Assembly (NCBI GenBank): GCA_049964655.1
Contig: JBMFXC010000007.1
Span: 1 to 51,818, forward strand
Length of the DNA: 51,818 bases
Reading direction: 5' to 3'
DNA from: JAJZJT01 sp049964655
GTDB lineage: Bacteria > Actinomycetota > Acidimicrobiia > Acidimicrobiales > RAAP-2
How positions within the stretch are numbered: position 1 is the stretch's first letter; each line of letters opens with the position of its first letter. The position numbers were made by a program, and so were the translations under genes. The notes under the pieces were generated by a model. That model searched no databases and was not told where the DNA came from. It saw nothing but the letters and a program-made list of their open reading frames with translations. Shown here piece after piece: positions 27,742-36,541 of the stretch.

Positions 27742-28509
27742 TCATCCGGTGGTGCGGAGGTGGGTCACGTCACCCGCCGAGACGACCTGGCGTCCGGTGG
27801 TGGTCTCCACGACGAGCCGACCGTCGGCGGTGAGGTCGACGGCCGTTCCCCAGATGTGCTCGTCGGCCAGGTCCACCCGGACCCGGGCACCCAACGTGGT
27901 GCACGCCGAGCGCAGCTCGGCGGCGAGCCGACGCCGGCCCGCCGGCTCGTCGAGCGCGGCGGCGCGGGGCTCGAGGGCGGCGAGCAGGCCGTCGAGCAGT
28001 TCTCCTCGTGGTACGACCCGCCCGGCCAGGGCGACGAGCGAGGTGGCACGTCCAGCCAGGTCGGCAAGGGCCGGCTCGGCGAGGTCGGCGTCGTCGGTCG
28101 GCCAGGTGACGTTGACCCCGATGCCGACGACCACGGCGTCGCCCTCGGCCTCGGCCAACACCCCGGCGACCTTGCGCCCGTCGGACGCGAGCAGGTCGTT
28201 GGGCCACTTGACCCCGAGCACAACCCCGCCCACCTCGGCAGCGGCCTCCGCCGCCGCCAAGGCGACGCACGCTGTGGTCAAGTACCGCTCGGAGAGAGGG
28301 AGGTGGGGGCGGACGAGGACGGAGGCCAGCAGGCAGGCGCCCGGTGGCGCCTCCCACCGCCGACCGAGCCGGCCGCGGCCGGCCGACTGGTGGTCGGCGA
28401 CGACGACAACGCCGTCGGGGGCACCGCGACGGGCCTCATCGAGCAGGTAGCGGTTGGTCGAGTCGAGCTCATCGAAGCGACGCACGTCGGCGAAGCGAGA
28501 GGCCGGCAT
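27742..28509 (-). CDS. birA: biotin--[acetyl-CoA-carboxylase] ligase
   Basis: The 255-aa enzyme makes biotinyl-AMP and transfers biotin to carrier-protein lysines. It has FDELDSTNRYLLDEA, the biotin-binding DHQSAGRGRLGRRWEAPPGA and VKWPNDLLASDGRKVAGVL, with a small C-terminal domain ending GRQVVSAGDVTHL. There is no N-terminal helix-turn-helix domain, so it is a monofunctional ligase, not a repressor. It is divergent from the gene for its probable substrate, the biotin carboxylase-BCCP fusion, across a 118-bp gap. TAGGGT lies 7 nt before the ATG. Confidence 0.93.
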   Translation of the reverse strand: MPASRFADVRRFDELDSTNRYLLDEARRGAPDGVVVVADHQSAGRGRLGRRWEAPPGACLLASVLVRPHLPLSERYLTTACVALAAAEAAAEVGGVVLGVKWPNDLLASDGRKVAGVLAEAEGDAVVVGIGVNVTWPTDDADLAEPALADLAGRATSLVALAGRVVPRGELLDGLLAALEPRAAALDEPAGRRRLAAELRSACTTLGARVRVDLADEHIWGTAVDLTADGRLVVETTTGRQVVSAGDVTHLRTTG

Positions 28510-28516
28510 GGCGGAG

Positions 28517-28522
28517 ACCCTA
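28517..28522 (-). promoter_or_regulatory. -10 hexamer TAGGGT of birA (leaderless type)
   Basis: TAGGGT is 7 nt before the ATG at 28509, and no ribosome site is visible. Confidence 0.5.
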
Positions 28523-28627
28523 CGGCTCGTGCCACTCTGGTAGCCATACCCCACCTGCCGGCGGCCACCGCCGCCGGTCGACGCGGTCACGACACCCCGG
28601 CCGCGCTCACGAACGGAAAGGTGCAGC

Positions 28628-30400
28628 GTGCTCACGAAGGTCCTCATCGCCAATCGGGGAGAGATCGCCGTACGGGTCATCCGGACCTGCCGCGAGCTGG
28701 GCGTGGCAACCGTCGCCGTGTACTCCGAGCTCGACCGCGACGCCCTCCACGTCCGCCTGGCCGACGAGGCCTACGCCCTGGGCGGGCAGACAGCCGCCGA
28801 GAGCTACCTGAACACCGAGGCGATCCTGTCGGCCATCGAGCGCAGCGGGGCCGACGGGGTCCATCCGGGCTACGGCTTCTTCTCGGAGAACGCTGCGTTC
28901 GCCCGGGCGATCACCGAGCGAGGCGTGACCTTCATCGGGCCTCCCCCCGAGGCCATCGAAGTGATGGGCGACAAGATCAGCTCCCGGCACGCTGCCGAAC
29001 GGGCCGGCGTCTCCGGCGTCCCGGGCCGCTCGGAGACCCTCCGCTCTCCGGACGAGGTGGTGGCCTTCGGGGAGGAGTTCGGATGGCCCGTGGCCATCAA
29101 GGCCGCCTATGGCGGCGGTGGGCGAGGCATGAAGGTGGTCGCCTCGGCCGGCGAAGCGGCGCATGCGCTCGAGTCGGCCCAGCGCGAGGCCCAGGCCTAC
29201 TTCGGCCGTAGCGAGTGCTACCTCGAGCGCTACCTTCCCTGGCCCCGGCACGTCGAGATGCAGATCATCGCCGACACCTTCGGCAACACGGTGTGGCTCG
29301 GCGAGCGCGACTGCTCGTGCCAGCGTCGGCACCAGAAGCTCATCGAGGAGAGCCCGGCGCCCGACTTTCCCGACGAGGTCCGCCACGCCATGGGAGAAGC
29401 CTCGGTGCGCGTCGCCGAGGCGTGCGGCTACGTCAACGCCGGGACCGTCGAGTTCCTCTACCAGGACGGCGAGTTCTTCTTCCTCGAGATGAACACGCGC
29501 CTGCAGGTGGAGCACCCGGTGACCGAGCTGGTCACCGGGCTCGACTTGGTCGAGTGGCAGCTCCGGGTGGCTTCGGGTGAGGCGCTCGGCTTCACCCAGC
29601 AGGACGTCCGTCGTGACGGACACGCCATCGAAGTCCGGATCAACGCCGAAGACCCTGCCGGCGGCGCCTTCACTCCCTCGCCGGGGACGATCACCTCGCT
29701 CGTCCCTCCCGGAGGGCCGGGCGTCCGGCTCGACGCCGGCTACCAGGCTGGGGACACGGTCAGCCAGTTCTACGACAACCTGGTGGCAAAGCTGGTGGTC
29801 TGGGGGCACGACCGCGAGGCGGCCCGTCGGCGCATGCTGCGCGCCATCGACGAGACGAAGATCGAGGGGGTGGCCACCACGCTGCCGGCAGACATCGCCA
29901 TCTTGGCGCACGAGGACTTCGCCTCGGCCACCCACTCGACCAACTGGGTCGAACAGCGGCTCGACCTGTCCGAGGTGCGCTCGGGCCCCGGCCCGGTGGC
30001 ACCGGCCGGCGAGGGCGAAGAAGCCCGGGTCCTGCGCGACGTGACGGCCGAAGTCGACGGGCGCCGCTACCAGGTCAAGCTCTGGGTACCTGACACCGGT
30101 GACGCGGTGGTGGCTTCGGGACGCACGGCGGCGGCAAACCGTCCTGCCGGAGGACGCCGGCCCAAGGCAGTGACGGGTGCCTCCGGGTCCGGCACCGTGT
30201 CGGTCCCCATGCAGGGGACGATCGTCAAGGTGGCTGTGTCCGAGGGCGACGAGGTCGAAGTCGGACAAGTCGTCTGCGTGCTCGAAGCCATGAAGATGGA
30301 GAACAACGTGGTCGCCGAGAAGGCCGGCACGGTGACGGACGTCCGCGTGTCCGCCGGCGACTCCGTCGCTCCCGGCGACGTCATCGCCGTGATCGAGTAG
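28628..30400 (+). CDS. accA3: acetyl-/propionyl-CoA carboxylase alpha subunit (biotin carboxylase + BCCP)
   Basis: The 590-aa fused subunit carboxylates its own biotin with bicarbonate and ATP, then hands CO2 to a separate carboxyltransferase. The biotin carboxylase part covers about 1-450: KVLIANRGEIAVRVIRTCRE, the glycine-rich loop AAYGGGGRGMKVV, EMNTRLQVEHPVTE and INAEDP. The C-terminal biotinyl domain carries EAMKMEN with biotinyl Lys556. The GTG start has GGAAAGG upstream. Whether it serves acetyl- or propionyl-CoA depends on a beta subunit not present here; the methylmalonyl-CoA mutase gene at 33.6 kb makes a propionyl-CoA route possible. Confidence 0.93.
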   Translation: MLTKVLIANRGEIAVRVIRTCRELGVATVAVYSELDRDALHVRLADEAYALGGQTAAESYLNTEAILSAIERSGADGVHPGYGFFSENAAFARAITERGVTFIGPPPEAIEVMGDKISSRHAAERAGVSGVPGRSETLRSPDEVVAFGEEFGWPVAIKAAYGGGGRGMKVVASAGEAAHALESAQREAQAYFGRSECYLERYLPWPRHVEMQIIADTFGNTVWLGERDCSCQRRHQKLIEESPAPDFPDEVRHAMGEASVRVAEACGYVNAGTVEFLYQDGEFFFLEMNTRLQVEHPVTELVTGLDLVEWQLRVASGEALGFTQQDVRRDGHAIEVRINAEDPAGGAFTPSPGTITSLVPPGGPGVRLDAGYQAGDTVSQFYDNLVAKLVVWGHDREAARRRMLRAIDETKIEGVATTLPADIAILAHEDFASATHSTNWVEQRLDLSEVRSGPGPVAPAGEGEEARVLRDVTAEVDGRRYQVKLWVPDTGDAVVASGRTAAANRPAGGRRPKAVTGASGSGTVSVPMQGTIVKVAVSEGDEVEVGQVVCVLEAMKMENNVVAEKAGTVTDVRVSAGDSVAPGDVIAVIE

Positions 30401-30413
30401 ACGAGACCGGGCA

Positions 30414-31622
30414 GTGGGCGCCCCCGGGTCGGCCACGTCGGGACGGGTCGGCGAGACCGACGAGACGAAACAGCAGGCCAGGTCGGTGGTCGGCCAAGTC
30501 TTCGGGGAGCTGGTCGAGCTCAGCCACACCATCCATGCCCACCCGGAGACGAACTTCGCCGAGGAGCGCTCCGCGGCGGCCACGGCCGGGTTCCTCGCCG
30601 CCCACGGGCTGGTCGTGACCGAGGGCGTGGGCGGCCTTCCTACCGCGTTCGTCGCCACAGCCGGCTCGGGCCCCGTGACCGTGGCGATCTGCGCCGAGTA
30701 CGACGCCCTCCCCGGCGTCGGCCATGCTTGCGGCCACAACGTCATCGCCGCCGCCGCCGCCGGTGCCGGCGCGGCGCTGGCCGCGGTCGCCGACGACGTC
30801 GGTCTCACCGTGCGGGTGGTCGGCACGCCCGGCGAAGAGGGCGGCGGCGGGAAGATCACCCTTCTCGACCAGGGTGTCTTCGACGGCGTCCACGCCGCCT
30901 TGATGGTCCACCCGTGGCCGGAAGACCGGCTGACGGCCACCTGCCTGGCCGTGTCGCACTTCGACGTGGTCTTCGAGGGCCGGAGTGCGCACGCGTCGGC
31001 AGCCCCCTGGGAGGGGGCGAACGCCGCCGACGCGATGGTGGTCGCCCAGGTGGCCATCGGGCTCCTCCGCCAGCAGCTGCCAGTCGACGACCAGGTCCAC
31101 GGCATCGTGACCTCGGGCGGCGAAGCGGCGAACATCGTCCCCGGGCGGGTGAGCGGCCGCTTCATGGCTCGGTCTCGCACCCTCGAGGGCCTCCGGTCCC
31201 TCGAGCCCCGCGTCATGGCGTGCTTCGAGGCCGGTGCCCTCGCTGCCGGCGTGCACCTGACCCGTACCGAGCTCGCCCCCGTCTACAGCCACATGGTCAC
31301 CGACGCCCCCTTGCTCGCCGCCTACCGGGCCAATGCCGAGGCGCTCGGCCGCTCCTTCGCTGCCGACGACGCCGGCCTCCCGCCGCCCACGCTCTCCACC
31401 GACATGGCGAACGTGTCCCTCGCCGTGCCCACCATCCACCCGCTGCTCGGCATCGAGGCGGGCGGGGCAGTGAACCACCAGCCCGAATTCGCCGCCGCCT
31501 GCGTCACGCCGTCGGCCGACCGAGCCATCTCGGACGGTGCCGTGGCCCTGGCCTGGACGGCGATCGACGCCGCCAGCGATCCCGCTCTCCGCCGCCATCT
31601 CCTCGGTGGTGCCGGGGTCTGA
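30414..31622 (+). CDS. M20 family amidohydrolase/peptidase
   Basis: The 402-aa metal-dependent hydrolase resembles the AbgB/PM20D2 branch of M20. It has VELSHTIHAHPETNFAEERS, the metal motif CAEYDALPGVGHACGHN, VGTPGEEGGGGK with the catalytic Glu, the dimerisation-domain string VVFEGRSAHASAAPWEGANA, and a final GGAVNHQPEF. Members cleave N-acyl or aminoacyl amide bonds; the substrate is unknown here. The gene begins 13 nt after accA3 and is probably co-transcribed with it. Confidence 0.85.
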   Translation: MGAPGSATSGRVGETDETKQQARSVVGQVFGELVELSHTIHAHPETNFAEERSAAATAGFLAAHGLVVTEGVGGLPTAFVATAGSGPVTVAICAEYDALPGVGHACGHNVIAAAAAGAGAALAAVADDVGLTVRVVGTPGEEGGGGKITLLDQGVFDGVHAALMVHPWPEDRLTATCLAVSHFDVVFEGRSAHASAAPWEGANAADAMVVAQVAIGLLRQQLPVDDQVHGIVTSGGEAANIVPGRVSGRFMARSRTLEGLRSLEPRVMACFEAGALAAGVHLTRTELAPVYSHMVTDAPLLAAYRANAEALGRSFAADDAGLPPPTLSTDMANVSLAVPTIHPLLGIEAGGAVNHQPEFAAACVTPSADRAISDGAVALAWTAIDAASDPALRRHLLGGAGV

Positions 31623-31670
31623 GCCCGGCACCACGGGAGCCCGGCCGGACGAGTGACGGTCGGCAGAGAT

Positions 31671-31692
31671 AGTTGCTTGCCGGCAAGCAACT
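31671..31692. promoter_or_regulatory. perfect 22-bp palindrome, MarR operator
   Basis: The arms GTTGCTTGCC and GGCAAGCAAC (31672-31691) plus the flanking A/T pair form an exact inverted repeat. It covers the probable -35 box of marR, as expected for autorepression by a dimeric winged-helix repressor. Confidence 0.8.
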
Positions 31693-31704
31693 TATTGCTA
31701 GGCT
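31677..31704 (+). promoter_or_regulatory. marR promoter TTGCCG-16-TAGGCT (leaderless type)
   Basis: The -35-like TTGCCG (31677-31682) is inside the palindrome. TAGGCT (31699-31704) is 6 nt before the GTG at 31711. Confidence 0.6.
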
Positions 31705-31710
31705 GACGAC

Positions 31711-32277
31711 GTGATCGAGGGTGTGGCACGGACCGATGCTCCAGAGGCGAACGACCGGGCAAGGGCGGCGAGGCGAGCACGCCGGGGCGACGACCGCGCT
31801 CCTGTTGCCGGCACCCACTCGAACCATCCCCGTGCCGCGCTCACCGAGGACCGCCTCGTCCGCCTCCGAAGGGCCGTGGGGCGGAGCGCCCGAGGCCTTC
31901 GTCACACGGCGGCGGCCGGCATCGACCTCACTCCCACACAGGTCGACGTACTGGCCACCGTCGCCCGGACGGGGCCCGTCCGCCTGGCGGAGCTGACGGT
32001 CACCGAGCAGCTCCACCCGTCGATGCTGTCGCGGATCGCCGGCAGGCTCGAAGCCGCCGGGCTGGTGGAGCGTCGCCCTGACCCGACCGACGGGCGTGCG
32101 GCCGCCCTCGTCGTCACCGCGACCGGCGCGGCACTCTCCGCCGAGGTTCGCCGCGTCCGCACCGAAGCGTTGCGCTCCGCCCTCGGGCGGCTCGACCCTG
32201 GCACGCGCCGTGTCCTGGCCGAAGCCGTCCCCGCCCTCGAAGCACTGGCCGAGGCGCTCCAGCAGGGGATGTCGTGA
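31711..32277 (+). CDS. MarR family transcriptional regulator
   Basis: The 188-aa protein has a winged-helix core: LTPTQVDVLATVARTGPVRL, the recognition-helix region LHPSMLSRIAGRLEAAGLVE, and the wing RRPDPTDGRAAALVVTATGA. Flanking helices would form the dimer interface. A basic 40-residue N-terminus is unusual and may be partly untranslated if a later start is used. The gene overlaps the MFS transporter gene in GTGA and has a perfect palindrome on its promoter. The expected role is a repressor of its own operon that releases DNA on binding a drug-like ligand. Confidence 0.9.
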   Translation: MIEGVARTDAPEANDRARAARRARRGDDRAPVAGTHSNHPRAALTEDRLVRLRRAVGRSARGLRHTAAAGIDLTPTQVDVLATVARTGPVRLAELTVTEQLHPSMLSRIAGRLEAAGLVERRPDPTDGRAAALVVTATGAALSAEVRRVRTEALRSALGRLDPGTRRVLAEAVPALEALAEALQQGMS

Positions 32278-33536
32278 CCTTGCGGGCCACCGGGCGGCGG
32301 ACGTTCTCGTCGCTGTCGGTCCCGAACTACCGGAAGTACTTCACCGGTCAGGCGATCTCGCTGGTCGGGACGTGGATGCAGACCACTGCCCAGTCGTGGC
32401 TGGTCCTCACCGTCACGCACTCAGCCACCGACCTCGGCCTGGTGGTGGCCTTGCAGACGCTGCCAGTCCTGTTGCTCGGTCCCTACGCCGGCGTCATCGC
32501 CGACCGAGTCGACAAACGGCGTCTGATGGTGGTCCTCCAGTCGGCCATGGGCATCCAGGCGCTGGCACTCGGCGTGCTCACGCTCGCCGGCTCCGCCACC
32601 TTCGTCGACATCAGCGTGCTCGCCGTCGTCCTCGGGCTCAACAACTGCTTCGAGAACCCGGCCCGCCAGGCCTTCGTCCTCGAGATGGTGGGCGCGGGCG
32701 ACCTCCGCAACGCCGTCAGCCTGAACTCGACACTGGTCAACGCCGCTCGAGCGGTGGGCCCGGCCATCGCCGGTGTGTTCATCGCCACTGTCGGCACCGG
32801 GTGGTGCTTCGTGGCCAATGCAGTGAGCTTCGTCGCCGTCGTGGTCTCACTCGTCACCATGGACGTCCGCTCGCTCGAGCCCACCCCGCCGGCCCAGCGC
32901 CAGAAGGGCCAGATGCGCGAAGGGCTGCGCTACGTGGCCCGGACGCCCGAGCTCGGCATCCCGCTTCTCATGATGGGCCTGGTCGGGATGCTCGCCTACG
33001 AGTTCCAGGTCACGCTCCCCGTCGCTGCCCAACGGGTGTTCCACGGCGGCTCGGAGTCCTACGGCCTCATGACTGCAGCCATGGGGATCGGGGCCGCTGT
33101 CGGCGGTCTGGTGAGCGCTGCCCGGGGCCGGACCGGCATCCGTTCGCTCGTCGTGACAGCCGTGCTCTTCGGCGTGGTGATCATGGCTACGGCACTCTCT
33201 CCCGATGCCGCGGTGGCCTACGTCGCCCTCGTCTTCGTGGGCTTCGCCAGCGTCTCCTTCCTCGCCATGGGCAACTCGACCCTGCAGCTCGAAGCCGAGC
33301 CCCAGATGCGCGGCCGGGTGATGGCACTGTGGTCGGTCGCCTTCCTCGGCTCGACGCCCGTGGGCGGTCCGCTGATCGGCTGGGTGAGCGCTCGCGCCGG
33401 AGCACGCGTCGGTCTCGCTGTCGGCGCCGCCTCCTGCCTGGTGGCCGCCGGCCTTGGCGTCGTCGCCCTCCGGGCTCGCCGAGCCCGTGGAGGTGCACCC
33501 CCGCTCCCCCGGGTGATCGACCCCCGACCGTTGTGA
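32274..33536 (+). CDS. MFS efflux transporter (MFS_3 / EntS-like)
   Basis: The 420-aa major-facilitator protein has about 12 membrane segments. The N-terminal SVPNYRKYFTGQAISLVGTW and WLVLTVTHSATDLGLVVALQ and the loop IADRVDKRRLMVVLQ are typical of the MFS_3 family, which exports siderophores, macrolides and other small molecules. The start codon lies in the marR stop (GTGA), so repressor and pump are made together. The substrate is unknown. A central conserved segment MREGLRYVARTPELGIPLLM marks the interdomain loop of this family. Confidence 0.88.
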   Translation: MTLRATGRRTFSSLSVPNYRKYFTGQAISLVGTWMQTTAQSWLVLTVTHSATDLGLVVALQTLPVLLLGPYAGVIADRVDKRRLMVVLQSAMGIQALALGVLTLAGSATFVDISVLAVVLGLNNCFENPARQAFVLEMVGAGDLRNAVSLNSTLVNAARAVGPAIAGVFIATVGTGWCFVANAVSFVAVVVSLVTMDVRSLEPTPPAQRQKGQMREGLRYVARTPELGIPLLMMGLVGMLAYEFQVTLPVAAQRVFHGGSESYGLMTAAMGIGAAVGGLVSAARGRTGIRSLVVTAVLFGVVIMATALSPDAAVAYVALVFVGFASVSFLAMGNSTLQLEAEPQMRGRVMALWSVAFLGSTPVGGPLIGWVSARAGARVGLAVGAASCLVAAGLGVVALRARRARGGAPPLPRVIDPRPL

Positions 33537-33653
33537 GCCCCAGCCTGCGTCTTGGCGGCTTGGTGCGGCCTGGCGGCGCGGAGGACCGGCGCGGCCGGCG
33601 AGCACCTCGGCGTCGTCGTGACAGACGGCCTCGCTCGGGCGGGTAGCGGGGCC

Positions 33654-35249
33654 TCAGCCGCCAGGGTGGTACTCGCCGAACACGCCCCGCAGCACGTCGG
33701 ACACCTCACCGAGCGTCGCCATCCGGCCGAGCGCGGCCTTCATGGGCACGAGCAGGTTCTGCGTCCCTCTCGCCGCGGCTTCGACGTCGGCCAAGGCGGC
33801 GTCGACCGCGGCCTGGTCGCGCTCGGCCCGGACCCGGCGGACTCGGCGGACCTGCTCCTCCTGGAGCTCGACGTCGACCGGGAACACCTCGGTGTCGTCC
33901 GGCGCGTCGTCACGGAAGCGATTGACCCCGACGACGACTTTGTCGCCGGCGTCGATCGCCTTGGTGTAGGCGTAGGCGGCTTGCTCGATCTCCTGCTGCA
34001 TGAACTGGGCCTCGATGGCGCTCACCGCGCCGCCCATGGCGTCGATGCGCTCGAGATAGGCCCATGCTGCCGCCTCGACCTCGTCGGTGAGGGACTCGAC
34101 GAAGTACGAGCCGGCCAGCGGATCGACGGTGTCGGCGATCCCGGACTCGTAGCCGACGATCTGCTGGGTGCGCAGGGCGATCTTGGCGGCACGCTCGGTC
34201 GGGAGCCCGAGCGCCTCGTCGAAGCCGTTGGTGTGCAGGCTCTGGGTGCCACCGAGAGCGGCAGCGAGAGCTTGGATGGTGACGCGAACGATGTTGTTCT
34301 CGGGTTGCTGGGCAGTAAGAGTGGAACCGCCGGTCTGCGTGTGGAAGCGGAGCAGCTTCGAGCGTTCGTCCTTCGCCTCGAAGCGCTCGGTCATCACCCG
34401 GGCCCACATCCGACGAGCCGCACGGAACTTCGCCACCTCCTCGAAGAGGTGGTTGTGGGCGTTCCAGAAGAAGCTCAGGCGGGGAGCGAACGCGTCCACG
34501 TCGAGCCCGGCGGCAAGCGCCGCCTCCACGTAGGCGATCCCGTTGGCGATGGTGAAGGCGATCTCTTGCACGGCCGTCGACCCGGCCTCGCGGATGTGGT
34601 AGCCGGAGATCGAGATGGTGTTCCACGACGGCAGGTGCTCGGCGCAGTAGGCGAAGGTGTCCGTCACCAGCCGCATCGACGGGCGGGGCGGGTACACGTA
34701 GGTCCCCCGGGCCACGTACTCCTTCAGGATGTCGTTCTGGATGGTCCCCCCCAAGGCGGAGGGCGCGACACCGTTCTCCTCGGCCACCAGCTGGTAGAGC
34801 AGGAGGAGGATAGCGGCGGTGGCATTGATCGTCATCGACGTGGTCACCCGATCGAGCGGGAGGTCGGCGAGCAGCAGGCGCATGTCGGCGAGCGAGTCGA
34901 TGGCGACCCCGACCTTGCCGACCTCGCCTTCCGAGCGAGGATGGTCGGAGTCGTACCCCATCTGGGTCGGCAGGTCGAAGGCGCACGACAGACCGGTCTG
35001 GCCGGCGTCGAGCAGGAACTTGAAGCGCTGGTTCGTCGCCTCTGCCGTGCCGAACCCGGCATACTGCCGCATGGTCCACAGACGTCCGCGGTACATGTCG
35101 GGACGGACACCCCGGGTATAGGGGTACCGGCCCGGCTCACCGAGCTTGACGGAGGGGTCGAACCCCTCGAGGTCTTCGGGACCGTAGACGACCTTGATGT
35201 CGATCCCCGAATCGGTCGAGCGACCGGAGTGCGTCGGCGCAGATGACAT
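33654..35249 (-). CDS. methylmalonyl-CoA mutase, catalytic subunit without B12 domain
   Basis: The 531-aa TIM-barrel subunit isomerises acyl-CoAs with adenosylcobalamin. It lacks the C-terminal B12-binding domain of MutB (about 730 aa), so a separate small subunit is required and is not in this window. By my alignment from memory with Propionibacterium MutB, Tyr89, Arg207 and His244 correspond to Tyr63, Arg181 and His218 here (RQYAGFGTAE, VARGTYVYPP, SISGYHIREAG). Isobutyryl-CoA mutases have Phe and Gln at the first two, so methylmalonyl-CoA is the favoured substrate. TAACCT lies 6 nt before the ATG. Confidence 0.85.
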   Translation of the reverse strand: MSSAPTHSGRSTDSGIDIKVVYGPEDLEGFDPSVKLGEPGRYPYTRGVRPDMYRGRLWTMRQYAGFGTAEATNQRFKFLLDAGQTGLSCAFDLPTQMGYDSDHPRSEGEVGKVGVAIDSLADMRLLLADLPLDRVTTSMTINATAAILLLLYQLVAEENGVAPSALGGTIQNDILKEYVARGTYVYPPRPSMRLVTDTFAYCAEHLPSWNTISISGYHIREAGSTAVQEIAFTIANGIAYVEAALAAGLDVDAFAPRLSFFWNAHNHLFEEVAKFRAARRMWARVMTERFEAKDERSKLLRFHTQTGGSTLTAQQPENNIVRVTIQALAAALGGTQSLHTNGFDEALGLPTERAAKIALRTQQIVGYESGIADTVDPLAGSYFVESLTDEVEAAAWAYLERIDAMGGAVSAIEAQFMQQEIEQAAYAYTKAIDAGDKVVVGVNRFRDDAPDDTEVFPVDVELQEEQVRRVRRVRAERDQAAVDAALADVEAAARGTQNLLVPMKAALGRMATLGEVSDVLRGVFGEYHPGG

Positions 35250-35255
35250 GCGAGC

Positions 35256-35261
35256 AGGTTA
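35256..35261 (-). promoter_or_regulatory. -10 hexamer TAACCT of the mutase gene (leaderless type)
   Basis: TAACCT sits exactly 6 nt before the ATG at 35249. Confidence 0.5.
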
Positions 35262-35317
35262 GGCCCTTCGAGGAGCCTGCTTCGACGGCAGCCGGTCCGG
35301 AGATGAGCAACGTGGAT

Positions 35318-35350
35318 GGCCGGGTCGCGGCCGGGTCGCGGCCGGGTCGC
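35318..35350. repeat. three 11-bp tandem units, non-coding
   Basis: GGCCGGGTCGC occurs at 35318, 35329 and 35340, between the mutase promoter and the desaturase stop. Confidence 0.75.
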
Positions 35351-35367
35351 TTGGCGACCGGCAGTCG

Positions 35368-36402
35368 TCAGTCGAGACCGAGGACCGAAAGGCCGAGACC
35401 GGCGGCACGCAGGTGGCGAAGCACGTCGGCGTACGCCCCGACGAGGCTGCGCTCGGCGTAGTGGATCCGGTGCTCGTCGCAGAAGGGCCGGACGAGCGTC
35501 CGGGCACGTCGCAAGTTCGCCCGCGGCATGGAGGGGAAGAGGTGGTGCTCGATCTGTGCGTCGAGCCCCCCGAACAGGAAGCCCACCACGGCGCCCGGAG
35601 ACAGGTTGCGCGACGTGAGCACTTGGCGACGGAGGAACCCGAGCCCGTCGCCGCGGGCCACGGTCGGCATGCCCACGTGGTTGGTGAGGAAGGTCGCGCC
35701 GAGGTAGAAGCCGAAGAGGCCCTGGCTCACGGCGATGAACGCGAGGGCCCGGACGGGCGAGAGCACGAGGAACGGACCGCCGAAGAACACCGCGGCGTGG
35801 GCGACGAGGAGCACCGCCTCGACCACCGCCCCCCGGTCGCGGCGCCTGGCCACGGCCACCGCGCTCGCCACCTCCAGATTGAGCCCCTCGAGGAACAACA
35901 GCGGTGCGACGAAGAGCGCCTGGCTCCGAGCGAAGCGGCGCCCCACCGGGCCGCGGGCGGCGGCCTGGGACGACGAGTAGACGAGCGCGCCCGGGGACAG
36001 GTCGGGGTCCTTGTCCGGCCAGTTGGTGTAGGCGTGGTGCCGGTTGTGCTTGGCCAGCCACCACGTGAAGCTCATCCCCATCAGGAGGTCGGCGGCGACG
36101 AACCCGATGAGGTCGTTGCCGCGTCTGCGTGCGCAGATCTGGCGGTGCCCGGCATCGTGACCGAGGAACCCGAGCTGCGCCAGCACCACGGCGAGACCAG
36201 CGGCAACGGCCAGGTTCCACCACCGGTCGCCGACGACGACGACGAGAGCGGCGAGGACAACCAGGGCGCCGACGACCACGCCGATCTTCACGACGTAGTA
36301 GGACCTGCGTCGCTCCAGCAACCCCCCTGCCCGCACGATGCGGGCGAGCTCCGCGTACTCGCTTTGGGCGGGCTCGACGTGGCCCAGCTCCCCAGTGATC
36401 AC
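35368..36402 (-). CDS. membrane fatty-acid desaturase
   Basis: The 344-aa di-iron acyl desaturase has the three histidine boxes HDAGH (82-86), HNRHH (119-123) and QIEHH (283-287), set among four hydrophobic segments. FTWWLAKHNRHHAYTNWPDKD resembles the acyl-lipid/acyl-CoA desaturases related to mycobacterial DesA3. It inserts a double bond in membrane fatty acids using O2 and an electron donor that is not encoded next to it. The start is the GTG at 36402, which has TAGCCT 5 nt upstream. The position of the double bond cannot be predicted. Confidence 0.88.
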   Translation of the reverse strand: MITGELGHVEPAQSEYAELARIVRAGGLLERRRSYYVVKIGVVVGALVVLAALVVVVGDRWWNLAVAAGLAVVLAQLGFLGHDAGHRQICARRRGNDLIGFVAADLLMGMSFTWWLAKHNRHHAYTNWPDKDPDLSPGALVYSSSQAAARGPVGRRFARSQALFVAPLLFLEGLNLEVASAVAVARRRDRGAVVEAVLLVAHAAVFFGGPFLVLSPVRALAFIAVSQGLFGFYLGATFLTNHVGMPTVARGDGLGFLRRQVLTSRNLSPGAVVGFLFGGLDAQIEHHLFPSMPRANLRRARTLVRPFCDEHRIHYAERSLVGAYADVLRHLRAAGLGLSVLGLD

Positions 36403-36407
36403 GAACC

Positions 36408-36413
36408 AGGCTA
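36408..36413 (-). promoter_or_regulatory. -10 hexamer TAGCCT of the desaturase gene (leaderless type)
   Basis: TAGCCT is 5 nt before the GTG at 36402. Confidence 0.45.
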
Positions 36414-36502
36414 CACCGACGACCGCCGGCGTCAGCCGGCGCACGTCACCGAGCACCCGGTTGTCGACCCGGCCGATCCACGAACAGCGAGCGCCTCCTG
36501 GC

Positions 36503-36534
36503 GGCGGGCCCCGAGGTAACCCCCAAGGCCCGCC
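36503..36534 (-). terminator. hairpin downstream of the rhodanese-MoeB gene
   Basis: GGCGGGCC and GGCCCGCC arms pair around a 16-nt loop just after the stop at 36542. The large loop makes it a weak prediction. Confidence 0.35.
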
Positions 36535-36541
36535 GGGTCGT

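Noticed and set aside
28278..28627. Riboswitch or biotin-operator search between birA and the carboxylase gene
   Set aside because: No convincing palindrome or structured leader was found. birA has a leaderless-type promoter and no DNA-binding domain.
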